Below, in pieces: positions 27,211 through 35,734 of a stretch of 64,000 nt of DNA. How positions within the stretch are numbered: position 1 is the first letter of the stretch; every line of letters starts with the position of its first letter. The translations under genes and the position numbers were made by a program. Source of the stretch: Devosia geojensis (lineage in GTDB: Bacteria; Pseudomonadota; Alphaproteobacteria; Rhizobiales; Devosiaceae); the NCBI RefSeq assembly GCF_000969415.1, contig NZ_JZEX01000179.1, forward strand, positions 30,633 through 94,632. The letters are read 5' to 3'. The notes under the pieces were generated by a model, which saw only the letters and a program-made list of their open reading frames with translations, made no database searches and was not told where the DNA came from.

Positions 27211-28491
27211 TCAGAGCGCGGCGTTGATGCCGTCGGCCATCCTGGCGACCGTCTGCTCAATGGTGCTGCGGCCTGAGAAGAACTCCTCGAGGGCCTGCTG
27301 GACCACGCGATCGACCGCAGGCTGCGTGACGAGGCTGGGCGGGAAGTGCGCGGTATCGATGGCCTCGGTCACGATGCTCTGCTCGGGCAGCGCCCGATAG
27401 GCCTCGCTCTCGATGACGGAATACTGCGGTGAGACCTTGCCCGTCTTGGCCCACTCCACGCCGTTCTCGCCGATCCACTTGATGAAGGTCAGCGCGTCCT
27501 GGCGCGCTTCAGGGCTGGTTCCGCGGGGAATGAGGAACTCATGCGCCAGGGCGAACACCGCCGGCTGATCGCCGAAGGTCGGGAAGCCGGCAATGCCGTA
27601 TTCGAGCCCCAGATCGCGCGCCGCGGCCTGGTAGACCGGCAGGTCGGTGATCTGCATGACCGCGATGCCGATCTTGTTCTGGGCGAAGAGCTTGTTGGCA
27701 TCCGCGCCGATGTCGCGGGTCGGGGTGACCCCGGCATCGGTAAAGGCCTTGAGGTCGGTCAGCACCTTGGTGGCGGTCGCAGCGAAGGTATCCGACACCG
27801 CCGTCAGGTCGGCGTTGTAGATGCTGTCCTCGTACTGCCAGTAGATGCTGTAGAAATTGCGGAACGTGCCGCTGCCGGTGAGCTGGAAGAAGAGCCCGGT
27901 CACGTCGTCGCCGAGACCTGAAAGCGCCTCGGCCGCGGCCATCAGCTCTGCCTTGTTGGTCGGAGGCGCTTCGGGATCGAGGCCGGCTTCTTCGAACAGG
28001 GCCTTGTTGTAGTAGATGCTGCGCGGGAAGATCGAGATCGGCACGCCGTACTGCTCGCCGTTGAACGCGCCGGCCTGCCAGGCGGCGGGCACATAGTCCT
28101 CCTCCTCGATGCCGGCGGCGGCAAGCTCCTCGCTCGTGAACGGATCGAGCGCGCCCTGATTGGCATAGACCGGCACCTGATCGGAATTGACGACGGTCAG
28201 CGCCGGCGCCTTGCGCGAGGCCATGGCGACGGAAAGCTTGGTGTTGAAATCATCCCACGGGATGATCAGCAGCTTGACCTCGACACCCGCCTCCTGGCCG
28301 GCCGTGGCGTTGAAATCCTTGACCAGCGCGTCGATGGCTTCGCCATCCGGGCCACTGAACAGGGTCCAGAATTCGATCGTGCCGGCGGCGGCACCACCCA
28401 CCCCCAGACCCGAGACCGCCACAGCACCAATCAGTACCGTCCGCAACCGGGCCAGCCAACCCGCTCCGCGGGACATTCCTCGAGTGTGCAT
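27211..28491 (-). CDS. Sugar ABC transporter solute-binding protein, family 1
   Basis: A 426-residue periplasmic protein. The signal peptide spans about residues 1-36 (basic start MHTRGMSRGAGWLARLR, hydrophobic core, ending GGAAAG), then the binding fold starts TIEFWTLFSGPDG. The start is decided by GGGAGGAAACG before the ATG at 28491. It is the first gene of the importer/arabinosidase operon and has a promoter with a palindrome in its spacer. The substrate is inferred to be an arabinose-containing oligosaccharide because a GH51-like enzyme is encoded in the operon. Confidence 0.93.
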   Translation of the reverse strand: MHTRGMSRGAGWLARLRTVLIGAVAVSGLGVGGAAAGTIEFWTLFSGPDGEAIDALVKDFNATAGQEAGVEVKLLIIPWDDFNTKLSVAMASRKAPALTVVNSDQVPVYANQGALDPFTSEELAAAGIEEEDYVPAAWQAGAFNGEQYGVPISIFPRSIYYNKALFEEAGLDPEAPPTNKAELMAAAEALSGLGDDVTGLFFQLTGSGTFRNFYSIYWQYEDSIYNADLTAVSDTFAATATKVLTDLKAFTDAGVTPTRDIGADANKLFAQNKIGIAVMQITDLPVYQAAARDLGLEYGIAGFPTFGDQPAVFALAHEFLIPRGTSPEARQDALTFIKWIGENGVEWAKTGKVSPQYSVIESEAYRALPEQSIVTEAIDTAHFPPSLVTQPAVDRVVQQALEEFFSGRSTIEQTVARMADGINAAL

Positions 28492-28532
28492 CGTTTCCTC
28501 CCTTTGCACTCGGCTTAGCGCCATTATCAAAA

Positions 28533-28561
28533 TTAGTAATGGTGATTAATATATTAGTCAA
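28533..28561 (-). promoter_or_regulatory. Promoter with operator-like palindrome for the arabinosidase operon
   Basis: On the minus strand, TTGACT (28561-28556), a 17-base spacer and TACTAA (28538-28533) form a plausible promoter. The spacer holds GATTAATATATTAGTC (28544-28559), a 16-base palindrome with one mismatched pair. The segment is very AT-rich for this DNA and lies between the operon and the divergent GntR gene, the obvious candidate binder. Confidence 0.5.
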
Positions 28562-28614
28562 CGACGTCCGCCGAATTTTTGACGCTTGCATGCCAGGTCA
28601 ATTTGAGGGCTAGA

Positions 28615-29373
28615 ATGGGAGAACCTGAATCGAGGCCGCCAAGCATGGGTGATAATTCACTGTCAAAACAGAATTTTTTCGTGAAATCAACTCGGCCGTC
28701 ACTGCCTGTAAGCCGCAGCGCATTGCGGTCCGGCGGAGCGTGGCGATTAGTATATCAGAGCCTGCGGGACGATATCGTCGCCATGAGGCTCGCGCCTGGA
28801 TACAAAATTAGTGAAAGTGAATTAGCACGACGCTTCGGCATCAGCCGCACTCCGGTGCGCGAGGCCATACAGAGGCTGGCCGACGAGGGCCTGGTGGAGA
28901 TCTTTCCGCAATCGGGCACGTTTGTCGCCCGCATTCCCTATGACGCGCTGCCCGAGGCCATGGTCATTCGCAAGGCGCTCGAGCAGACGACGGCGGCCCT
29001 GGCGGCGGGCAAGGCGACGCGCAGCCAGACCCTCATCCTCGCTTCAGTGGTGGAGCAGCAACGCGAAGCCGCCCAGAGGAACGACTCGACCGCCTTCCAC
29101 CGCGCCGACGAGCTCTTTCACAGTCAGATCGCGGAAATTTCCGGCTTTCCCGGCATCTGGAGGCTGGTGCTGCAGGTCAAGACGCAGGTCGACCGTTTCC
29201 GCCACCTGACCCTGGCGCTTCCGGACCGGATGGTCGCGGTGATCAAGGAGCACGAGGCGGTGCTCGACGCCATCCAGCGCAAAGACAGCGACGCCGCCCG
29301 CGACGCCATGCTGCGTCATCTCGACGGCGTGCTCCCGGCAATCGACCAGCTGCCGGACACGAACACGGACTAG
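28615..29373 (+). CDS. GntR-family transcriptional regulator (FCD type)
   Basis: A 252-residue regulator. The winged helix includes ELARRFGISRTPVREAIQRLADEG, followed by an all-helical FCD sensor domain with the metal/ligand histidine pattern FHRADELFHSQI and a late HLDG. It starts at the ATG with GAGGG five bases upstream; ATG 28645 is an alternative. It is divergent from the arabinosidase operon and presumably controls it, since the shared gap holds an AT-rich palindrome. Confidence 0.9.
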   Translation: MGEPESRPPSMGDNSLSKQNFFVKSTRPSLPVSRSALRSGGAWRLVYQSLRDDIVAMRLAPGYKISESELARRFGISRTPVREAIQRLADEGLVEIFPQSGTFVARIPYDALPEAMVIRKALEQTTAALAAGKATRSQTLILASVVEQQREAAQRNDSTAFHRADELFHSQIAEISGFPGIWRLVLQVKTQVDRFRHLTLALPDRMVAVIKEHEAVLDAIQRKDSDAARDAMLRHLDGVLPAIDQLPDTNTD

Positions 29374-29463
29374 CGTTTCTTCTCCTGGATGCCCCGGCCA
29401 ACCTCCCGAGGGCCAGTCGCGAGGGAGCGCGCTGCCCGTCGAGCAGAATGCGCTCATACCGTC

Positions 29464-29473
29464 TTGTCGACAG
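29464..29473. promoter_or_regulatory. TTGTCGACAG operator-like site upstream of the GAF gene
   Basis: TTGTCGACAG, embedded in GTCTTGTCGACAGTTTGGAT, matches nine of ten bases of the palindrome TTGTCGACAA seen twice at 38148 and 38200; the flank GTCTTGTCGACA and the following GGATA are also shared with 38198-38217. Just downstream is a second small dyad, ACCGTGTACGGT (29481-29492). It probably marks the promoter of the importer operon. Confidence 0.55.
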
Positions 29474-29516
29474 TTTGGATACCGTGTACGGTTTCCTTCG
29501 TCACAGGGAGACGCGC

Positions 29517-30041
29517 GTGATCCAGTCCCGTCAGACAGAAGCATTCATGGCGGCCGTGCGCGGCCCCGGTGTGGATGCGCGGGAACTGATCGGCCACCTC
29601 GGCGCGATAATCCACGACATCATCGGTACCAGGCTCCTGACCGCCTCGGTCTTCGACATGGACGCGCGCCAGTCCCGCCGCGTCTATTCGGAAAACCTCG
29701 AGGCGTATCCGCTGGGCGGGATCAAGCCGATCGAGGACAACCACTGGACGCAGATCGTGCTGCACGAGCAGCGGATCTTCCATACCCTGCGCATCGAGGA
29801 GATCGCCGAAGTCTTCTTCGACTGGCGGCTGATCCAGTCGCTGGGCTGCGAGTCCAATGCCAACATTCCGGTCGTCGTAGATGGCAAGGTGATCGGCACG
29901 CTCAACCTCCTGCACGAGGCCGGCTACTACACCAGCGAGCGCCTGGCGCCGGTCGGCGCGCTCATGCCTTACGCCACCATCGCCTTCATGGCGCTCGGCG
30001 CCAGCGCATTCGATGCCGGCGCGGCGGCCGAGCCGTCATGA
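29517..30041 (+). CDS. GAF-domain protein
   Basis: A 174-residue stand-alone GAF domain (small-molecule sensor fold). The core has RLLTASVFDMDARQSRRVYS and the terminal strand-loop CESNANIPVVVDGKVIGTLN. The GTG at 29517 is chosen because AGGGAG lies six bases upstream. Free-standing GAF proteins occur at the front of several amino-acid, hydantoin and purine catabolic operons. Whether this one is a sensor, an adaptor or a catalytic protein (as in the free methionine sulfoxide reductase) cannot be told. It is the first gene of the ribose-type importer operon. Confidence 0.82.
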   Translation: MIQSRQTEAFMAAVRGPGVDARELIGHLGAIIHDIIGTRLLTASVFDMDARQSRRVYSENLEAYPLGGIKPIEDNHWTQIVLHEQRIFHTLRIEEIAEVFFDWRLIQSLGCESNANIPVVVDGKVIGTLNLLHEAGYYTSERLAPVGALMPYATIAFMALGASAFDAGAAAEPS

Positions 30042-30069
30042 ACCGGAGAATCCAACACCAACGAACTGT

Positions 30070-30092
30070 GCACGGTCCTGCCCCGACCGTGC
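30070..30092 (+). other. Hairpin in the gap before the binding-protein gene
   Basis: An 8-bp perfect stem (GCACGGTC / GACCGTGC, 7-base loop) lies between the GAF gene and the binding-protein gene. It has no T-run and is followed within 70 bases by the AAGGAAGGG site of the next gene. It may act as an RNA processing or stability element. Confidence 0.35.
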
Positions 30093-30162
30093 GGCCCACC
30101 GCCGGCATGGCGGAATAACCGGCAACGGAGCCAGGGACTCCGGCCAAAGGAAGGGAACCGAA

Positions 30163-31158
30163 ATGAACCGAAATCTAGTCCTGCTCTCGACCGCTGCCGC
30201 GGTGAGCCTGCTTTCTGCCCAGATGGCGGCGGCCCAAGAAGCGCACCGCGTGGCGTTCCTCGCCGCCAGCAGCCAGAACGGGTATAATCAGGCCATCTAT
30301 GCCGGCATACAGGAGGCGGCCGCGGAACTGGGCGTCGAGGTCGAGATCTTCGACGGCGCGTTCGACTCGGCCGCCCAATACGCTCAGGTCGAGGACCTTG
30401 CGGCCGGCGGGCGGTTCGACGCCTTCATCGTCACGCCCAACGATACGGTCGGCATCGCCACCGCGCTCGAGGATGCCACCGCCGACGGGATCGTCGTTGC
30501 GACGGCGCTCTTCCCGGTCGGTCCGGAACTCAGCAACATGGAGCCGCAGGTTGCGGGGCTGACCACGACCGTCGCCGCCAATCCCGCCCAGGGCGCCGCC
30601 GCGCAGGCGCAAGCCGTCGTCGATTTCTGCGCCGACAAGGACCCGTGCCGGGTGGTCATCATGATCGGGCAGCTGATCTACCCGTTCGACAACCTGCGCT
30701 ACGAGACCTTCCGACAGGTGCTGGGCGAACATGCCAACATCCAGATCGTCGCCACCGGCGAAGGCAACTACGACCCGGACGCCTCGCTGACCGCGATGCA
30801 GGACATTCTTCAGGCCAATCCTGAGGTCGACGCCGTGCTCTCCAACGCCGACCAGCACCTGATCGGCGTCGAGATCGCGCTTTCCGACGCCGGCTACGAC
30901 GTTGCCTCGGTATTCCTGATCGGGGGCGGCCTCAACCAGATCGCCGTCGATGCCATCCGCGCGGGGACCTATGACGCAACGCTTGCCGAGTATCCGCACA
31001 GCATGGGCAAGGCGGCGCTGGAAGCCGTGGTGACGACGCTCGAGGGCGGCACCGCGCCGGCATGGATCGATCCGACCACCCTCGGCGCGGCGCCAGAGAT
31101 CGTGACCAAGGAGTGGCTCGACGCCAATCCCGATTTCGTGGCCGAGTGGCAGGGCTGA
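30163..31158 (+). CDS. Ribose-type ABC transporter solute-binding protein (CUT2)
   Basis: A 331-residue periplasmic protein of the RbsB/peripla_BP_4 family. The signal peptide is residues 1-24 (MNRNLVLLSTAAAVSLLSAQ, ending AAAQ). The fold starts HRVAFLAASSQNGYNQAIYAG and has the hinge motif FDAFIVTPNDT. AAGGAAGGG precedes the ATG. CUT2 systems carry ribose, xylose or inositol, but some bind non-sugar solutes such as purines, AI-2 or small cyclic compounds. The imino-acid enzymes of this operon suggest such an atypical ligand here. Confidence 0.92.
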   Translation: MNRNLVLLSTAAAVSLLSAQMAAAQEAHRVAFLAASSQNGYNQAIYAGIQEAAAELGVEVEIFDGAFDSAAQYAQVEDLAAGGRFDAFIVTPNDTVGIATALEDATADGIVVATALFPVGPELSNMEPQVAGLTTTVAANPAQGAAAQAQAVVDFCADKDPCRVVIMIGQLIYPFDNLRYETFRQVLGEHANIQIVATGEGNYDPDASLTAMQDILQANPEVDAVLSNADQHLIGVEIALSDAGYDVASVFLIGGGLNQIAVDAIRAGTYDATLAEYPHSMGKAALEAVVTTLEGGTAPAWIDPTTLGAAPEIVTKEWLDANPDFVAEWQG

Positions 31159-31171
31159 TCCGATGGCGGAA

Positions 31172-31195
31172 CGGGGCGGCGCCGAGGCCGCCCCG
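31172..31195 (+). terminator. Attenuator-like hairpin between binding-protein and ATPase genes
   Basis: A 9-bp perfect stem (CGGGGCGGC / GCCGCCCCG, 6-base loop) begins 13 bases after the binding-protein stop and is followed by CGTCTTTG. It is a short terminator with a weak T-run, suited to partial termination so that the binding protein is over-produced relative to the membrane complex. Confidence 0.6.
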
Positions 31196-31222
31196 CGTCT
31201 TTGCCTGGAAGAGGAGAAGCGC

Positions 31223-32773
31223 ATGCCTGAGCCGATGAGCGGGCCAGTCGTCAGGCTGGCGGGCGTCGAGAAGAGTTTCGGTGCCGCGCGGATCCTGCGC
31301 GATATCACGCTCGAGTTCGCGCCGGGCGAAGTCCATGCGCTGATCGGCGAGAACGGCGCGGGCAAATCGAGCCTCGGCAAGATCGTCGGCGGCTATTACG
31401 GCGCCGACCGCGGCACCGTCGATATTCTGGGCGTGCGGCTCGAGCGGCCGACACCCCGACATGCGCTGCAGCTCGGGGTCGCCATGATCCACCAGGAACT
31501 GCAGCTGGTGCCGCAGCTCAGCGTCGCCCAGAACGTCTTCCTCGGCCTCGAGACCAATGTCGCCGGGCTTCTCAGGGGCTCGGAGAACCAGCGCTTTACC
31601 GAACTCGACCGTCGGTGCGGGTTCGGTCTCGATCCGCGCCGCACGCTCGGTGACCTCTCCATCGCCGAGCGGCAGAAAGTCGAGATCATGCGCGCCATCG
31701 CCCGCGACGCGCGCGTCATCATCATGGACGAGCCGACCTCCTCGCTCACCGCCGACGAGGCCGAACGCCTGCACAAGGTGATCGCGTGGCTGCGCGACGA
31801 GGGACGCACGATCATCTACGTCACGCATTTCCTCGACCACGTGCTGGCGGTCTGCGACCGGGTCACCGTCATGCGCGACGGCTGCATCGTGCGCACCGGC
31901 CCTATCGCCAAGGAAACCAAGCGCTCGCTGGTCGAGGCCATGCTCGGAGAGAGCGCCGAGGTCGCCTATCCGGCCCTGCCGCCAGCGCCCGATCCGACGT
32001 TGCCGCCACGTCTTTCTGTCCGCAACGCCTCGACCGAAGCCGGGATTGCCGATGTCAGCATCGACATCCGCCCCGGCGAGATCGTGGGCCTGGTCGGCCT
32101 CGTCGGTTCCGGCCGCAGCGAAGTGGCGCGCGCCATCTTCGGGGCCGATCCGCTGACGAGCGGAACCGTCGCCCTCGACGACAAGGCGATCGTCAACCTC
32201 TCCCCCAAGCGCGCGGTGCGGGCCGGCATCGCCTTCATCCCGGAAGACCGGCGCAAGCAGGGGCTGGTGCTGACCCAGCGCACGCGGCCCAATATGAGCC
32301 TGCCGCACCTGGCCGCCATCAGCCGCTTCGGGCTGCTCGACATCGCCGAGGAACGCCGGCGCACCCGCGCGATGATCGCGCATTTCGGCATCGTGCCGGC
32401 CGCGTCCGACGGGGAGGTCGCCTATTATTCGGGCGGCAACCAGCAGAAGGTGCTGCTCTCAAAATGGGCCTATGGAACCCCGCAGGTGGTGCTCCTCGAC
32501 GAGCCGAGCCGCGGCGTCGATATCGGCGCGCGCCGGCGCATCCACGACTTCATCGTCGAGCTGGCGCAATCGGGCGTCGCCGTGCTGCTGATCTCCTCCG
32601 AGCTCGAAGAGGTCCTCAACCTCTCCCACCGCAGCTACCTGATGAGCAGGGGCGCAATCGTGGGGGAGATCGCGAGCGCCAGTGCCAGCGTCGACCAGGT
32701 CCTCTTCCGCCTGTTCAACGTCGAAACGCAACAGCCGGGTGAAGCCGCCGCTTCGCCCGCATATCCGGAATAG
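31223..32773 (+). CDS. Ribose-type ABC transporter ATPase (RbsA-like, two ATPase domains)
   Basis: A 516-residue double ATPase. The first domain has Walker A GENGAGKSS and Walker B IIMDEPTSSL; its signature region DLSIAERQK is degenerate, as usual in this family. The second domain has the altered Walker A GLVGSGRSEVA and the normal signature YSGGNQQKVLLSK with VLLDEPSRGVD. The start MPEPMS has GAGGAG seven bases upstream; a 20-codon extension is possible but lies over the hairpin. Confidence 0.93.
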   Translation: MPEPMSGPVVRLAGVEKSFGAARILRDITLEFAPGEVHALIGENGAGKSSLGKIVGGYYGADRGTVDILGVRLERPTPRHALQLGVAMIHQELQLVPQLSVAQNVFLGLETNVAGLLRGSENQRFTELDRRCGFGLDPRRTLGDLSIAERQKVEIMRAIARDARVIIMDEPTSSLTADEAERLHKVIAWLRDEGRTIIYVTHFLDHVLAVCDRVTVMRDGCIVRTGPIAKETKRSLVEAMLGESAEVAYPALPPAPDPTLPPRLSVRNASTEAGIADVSIDIRPGEIVGLVGLVGSGRSEVARAIFGADPLTSGTVALDDKAIVNLSPKRAVRAGIAFIPEDRRKQGLVLTQRTRPNMSLPHLAAISRFGLLDIAEERRRTRAMIAHFGIVPAASDGEVAYYSGGNQQKVLLSKWAYGTPQVVLLDEPSRGVDIGARRRIHDFIVELAQSGVAVLLISSELEEVLNLSHRSYLMSRGAIVGEIASASASVDQVLFRLFNVETQQPGEAAASPAYPE

Positions 32774-32776
32774 CCC

Positions 32777-33745
32777 ATGGCCGATCTCTCCCTGACCTCC
32801 GTATCCGGCCGCCGCGCCTTTTCCGTCGGCGATTTCCTGCGCGAATACGGCGTGCTGATCATCATCGTGCTCCTGATGATCGGGCTGAGCTTTCTCAGCC
32901 CTTCGTTCCTGACAGCACGGAACCTGCTCAACATCCTCAACCAGAGCGCTCCCCTGGCGCTGATCGCCGCCGCGTTGACCCTCGTCATCATCAGCGGCGG
33001 TTTCGATCTTTCGACCGGGGCCATCTTCGGGGTGGCGAGCGTCAGCGCCGCGTGGCTCGCCGTCAATGTCGACCCGACGCTCGCAATGATCGCCGGCCCG
33101 CTGATCGGCCTCGGGTTGGGCGTCGTCAACGGCCTCGTCATCACCGGCTTCAACATCCACTCGTTCCTGGCGACGCTTGCCACCAGCATGGTCTATCGCG
33201 GCATCGCCGTGCTCATTACCGGCGGCGCGCTGATCCCGGTGCGCATGGAGGAATTCGCCTGGATCGGACGCGGACGCGTCGGCATGGTCAACATTGCCGT
33301 CATCATCCTCGCCGTCTTCACCATCGCCATGATGATCCTTCTCAACCGCACCACCTTCGGCCGGCGCGTCATCGCCGTCGGCGGCAACGAGGAGGCGGCG
33401 ATCCTCTCGGGCGTGCGCACCAAGCTCGTCAAGATCGCAACGTTCGGTCTCACCGGCTTTGCCGCGGGGCTTGCCGGCATCATCGCGGTGTCGCGCATTT
33501 CCATGGGCCAGCCGCAGGCAGGCGTCGGCATGGAACTCGAGGCCATCGCCGCCGTGATCCTCGGCGGCACCAGCATCTATGGCGGCGCGGGAGCGGTATG
33601 GCGGTCCATCGCCGGCGTGCTGCTCCTCGCCCTCATCGGCAACGGCTTCAACATTCTCAACGTCAATCCCTTCTACAAGGATTTGACGACGGGCCTCATC
33701 ATCGTCATTGCCGTTGCATTGAGCGCCGGGAAAAAGCGTAGATAG
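32777..33745 (+). CDS. Ribose-type ABC transporter permease (RbsC-like)
   Basis: A 322-residue inner-membrane permease with 8-10 helices. The family motif ITGFNIHSFLATLATSMVYRG and the terminal block AAVILGGTSIYGGAGAVWRS are both present. It starts three bases after the ATPase stop. It completes the CUT2 importer with the binding protein and ATPase. Confidence 0.93.
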   Translation: MADLSLTSVSGRRAFSVGDFLREYGVLIIIVLLMIGLSFLSPSFLTARNLLNILNQSAPLALIAAALTLVIISGGFDLSTGAIFGVASVSAAWLAVNVDPTLAMIAGPLIGLGLGVVNGLVITGFNIHSFLATLATSMVYRGIAVLITGGALIPVRMEEFAWIGRGRVGMVNIAVIILAVFTIAMMILLNRTTFGRRVIAVGGNEEAAILSGVRTKLVKIATFGLTGFAAGLAGIIAVSRISMGQPQAGVGMELEAIAAVILGGTSIYGGAGAVWRSIAGVLLLALIGNGFNILNVNPFYKDLTTGLIIVIAVALSAGKKRR

Positions 33746-33774
33746 GCGCTAGGCAAGAACAGCAAGAGATCGCC

Positions 33775-34512
33775 ATGGCGACGACCGACAAAACTGCACG
33801 GAACGGCGAAACCGAAACCAAGGGGCGTGTGCGCGGCCAAGGCGCGCGCACGGTCTACGACACGCTGCGCCAATCCATCCTCGAGCTGACACTGGAGCCC
33901 GGCAGCCCCCTCGACGAGGTGACCCTCTCCGAGCAGTTCGACATGTCGCGCACGCCCATCCGCGAGGCGCTGGTGCGGCTGGTGGCCGACGGGCTCGCCA
34001 AGACGCTGCCCAACCGCAACACGGTGGTCGCCACCATCGATTTCGAGCAACTGCCGGTCTATTTCGAGGCGCTGACGCTGATGTACCGCGTCACCACCCG
34101 TGCGGCGGCCCTGCGCCGGCGGCCCGAACAGCTCGTGACCATCCGAAGCCTCGAGGCCGCCTATGCCGACGCCGTGACCCGCCGCGACGCACTGGGCATG
34201 ATCCAGACCAACCGCGATTTCCACATGGCCATCGCCGAGGCCGGCGAGAACCCCTACTTCACCTCGCTCTTCGGGCGCCTGCTCGACGAAGGGCGGCGCA
34301 TCCTGCGCATCTATTACCGCTCGTTCGACGACCGATTGCCGCGCCAGTATGTCGACGAGCACAGCGCGATGGTCGCCGCCATCGAGCACGGGGATGCGGA
34401 GGAAGCCGACCGGCTGGCCGCCGAACACGCCGCCCAGATCGTGCGGCAGATCCAGAGCTATATCGCCCGCGACGGCGTCGCCTCCCTCTCGCTCTCGACG
34501 GAAGAGGCCTGA
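33775..34512 (+). CDS. GntR-family transcriptional regulator (FCD type) of the imino-acid regulon
   Basis: A 245-residue regulator. The winged helix has TLSEQFDMSRTPIREALVRLVADG and the C-terminal FCD sensor domain has TNRDFHMAIAEAGENPYF. The N-terminal 25 residues are polar and poorly conserved. It sits inside the importer/dehydrogenase operon, overlapping the next gene by TGATG. Its likely binding site is the TTGTCGACAA-type palindrome found at the three promoters of this region; this is inference from proximity. Confidence 0.9.
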   Translation: MATTDKTARNGETETKGRVRGQGARTVYDTLRQSILELTLEPGSPLDEVTLSEQFDMSRTPIREALVRLVADGLAKTLPNRNTVVATIDFEQLPVYFEALTLMYRVTTRAAALRRRPEQLVTIRSLEAAYADAVTRRDALGMIQTNRDFHMAIAEAGENPYFTSLFGRLLDEGRRILRIYYRSFDDRLPRQYVDEHSAMVAAIEHGDAEEADRLAAEHAAQIVRQIQSYIARDGVASLSLSTEEA

Positions 34513-35732
34513 TGCGTATCGCAGTCGTCGGGGCCGGCATCATCGGCTCGGCCATCGCCAGCCGTCTCATCGGGGAAGGCCACGAGGTCAGCGTCTACGA
34601 GGCCGACCCCGAAGGGCTGCCGACCTCGTCGGGGAATGCTGCGCTCATCGCCCTGCCCGAGATCGCGCCGCTCGCCAGTCCCGGCATTCTCGCCGCGGTG
34701 CCCGGCTGGCTGCTCGACCCGCTCGGGCCCCTGACGTTGCGATGGCAGGATGTGCCCGCCCTGATCCCATGGTTGCTCGCGTTCCTGCGTTCGGCAACGC
34801 CCGCCAAAGGCGCGGCCGCCCGCGCGGCCCTGACCACGCTGATGCGGACGGCGCTCGAGGACCATAAAGCCCTGGGTGAAGCCGCCGGGCTTTCCGGGCA
34901 CCTGCGCCAGACCGGCTACATCTCGGTGCACGACAGCGAGCGCAGCGTCGGCGCGGCCCTGCATGAGGCGGAACTGGTCAAATCCGCCCTCGGCTATGCG
35001 TTCGAGCGCCTTTCGGTCGCCGACGCCCGCAAGCTGGTGCCGCAACTCGAAGGCGAATTCGCCGGCGCCGTACACCAGCCGGTTTACTGGATGGTCTCCA
35101 ATCCGCTGAGCGTCCTGCGCCACTATCAGGAATTCGTGCGCACCCGCGGCCGGCTCATGGCGGCAAGAGTCATCGGACTGGAGCAGACCGACGCGGGGAT
35201 CGCGGTGCGCACGCAACAGGGCGCCGAAACCTTCGACCGGGCAGTCGTTGCCTCCGGCGTCTGGTCGCGCGACCTCGTGCGCGGCCTCGGCCTCAAGGTG
35301 CTGCTCGAAACCGAGCGCGGCTACAACACCACCTTCGCCGATCTCGACTGGAACCTGCCGATGCCCGTTGGCTTCGGCGATCATGGCTTCATCGCTTCGC
35401 CGCTTGTCGACGGCCTGCGGGTCGGCGGCGCCGTGGAGCTTGCAAAGCCGGGATCGCCGCCGAACTTCGACCGCGCCAAGGCCATGCGCACCAAGATGCG
35501 CCGCTACGTGCCTTCGCTTCCCGAAGGCGGCACGCAATGGATGGGCCGGCGCCCCTCGACACCGGATTCGGTGCCGGTCATCGGGCCGCACCCGAACGAT
35601 CCGCGCATCGTCTTCGCCTTCGGCCACGGGCATCTGGGCCTCACGCTCAGCGCGGTGACAGCTCGGCTCGTTTCAGAGATCCTCTCCGGCGGGCCGGCGC
35701 CCGCTCCCTTCGGCATCCAACGGTTCCAGTAG
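34512..35732 (+). CDS. FAD-dependent D-amino-acid/imino-acid dehydrogenase (DadA-like)
   Basis: A 406-residue flavoprotein of the DAO family. The N-terminal dinucleotide motif is VVGAGIIGSAIASRL followed by an acidic strand end (SVYEADP). The C-terminal FAD-binding block is FGHGHLGLTLSA preceded by WMGRRPSTPDSVPVIG. Next to a hydroxyproline-epimerase-like gene, the expected reaction is oxidation of a D-imino acid, such as cis-4-hydroxy-D-proline, to a pyrroline carboxylate, passing electrons to the respiratory chain. D-amino-acid dehydrogenase with other substrates is the alternative. Confidence 0.87.
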   Translation: MRIAVVGAGIIGSAIASRLIGEGHEVSVYEADPEGLPTSSGNAALIALPEIAPLASPGILAAVPGWLLDPLGPLTLRWQDVPALIPWLLAFLRSATPAKGAAARAALTTLMRTALEDHKALGEAAGLSGHLRQTGYISVHDSERSVGAALHEAELVKSALGYAFERLSVADARKLVPQLEGEFAGAVHQPVYWMVSNPLSVLRHYQEFVRTRGRLMAARVIGLEQTDAGIAVRTQQGAETFDRAVVASGVWSRDLVRGLGLKVLLETERGYNTTFADLDWNLPMPVGFGDHGFIASPLVDGLRVGGAVELAKPGSPPNFDRAKAMRTKMRRYVPSLPEGGTQWMGRRPSTPDSVPVIGPHPNDPRIVFAFGHGHLGLTLSAVTARLVSEILSGGPAPAPFGIQRFQ

Positions 35733-35734
35733 CT

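Noticed and set aside
28746..28757. AGTATATCAG inside the GntR gene at 28615, identical to the core at 44876
   Set aside because: It lies in coding sequence of another regulator and is a short AT-rich match; no promoter is apparent.
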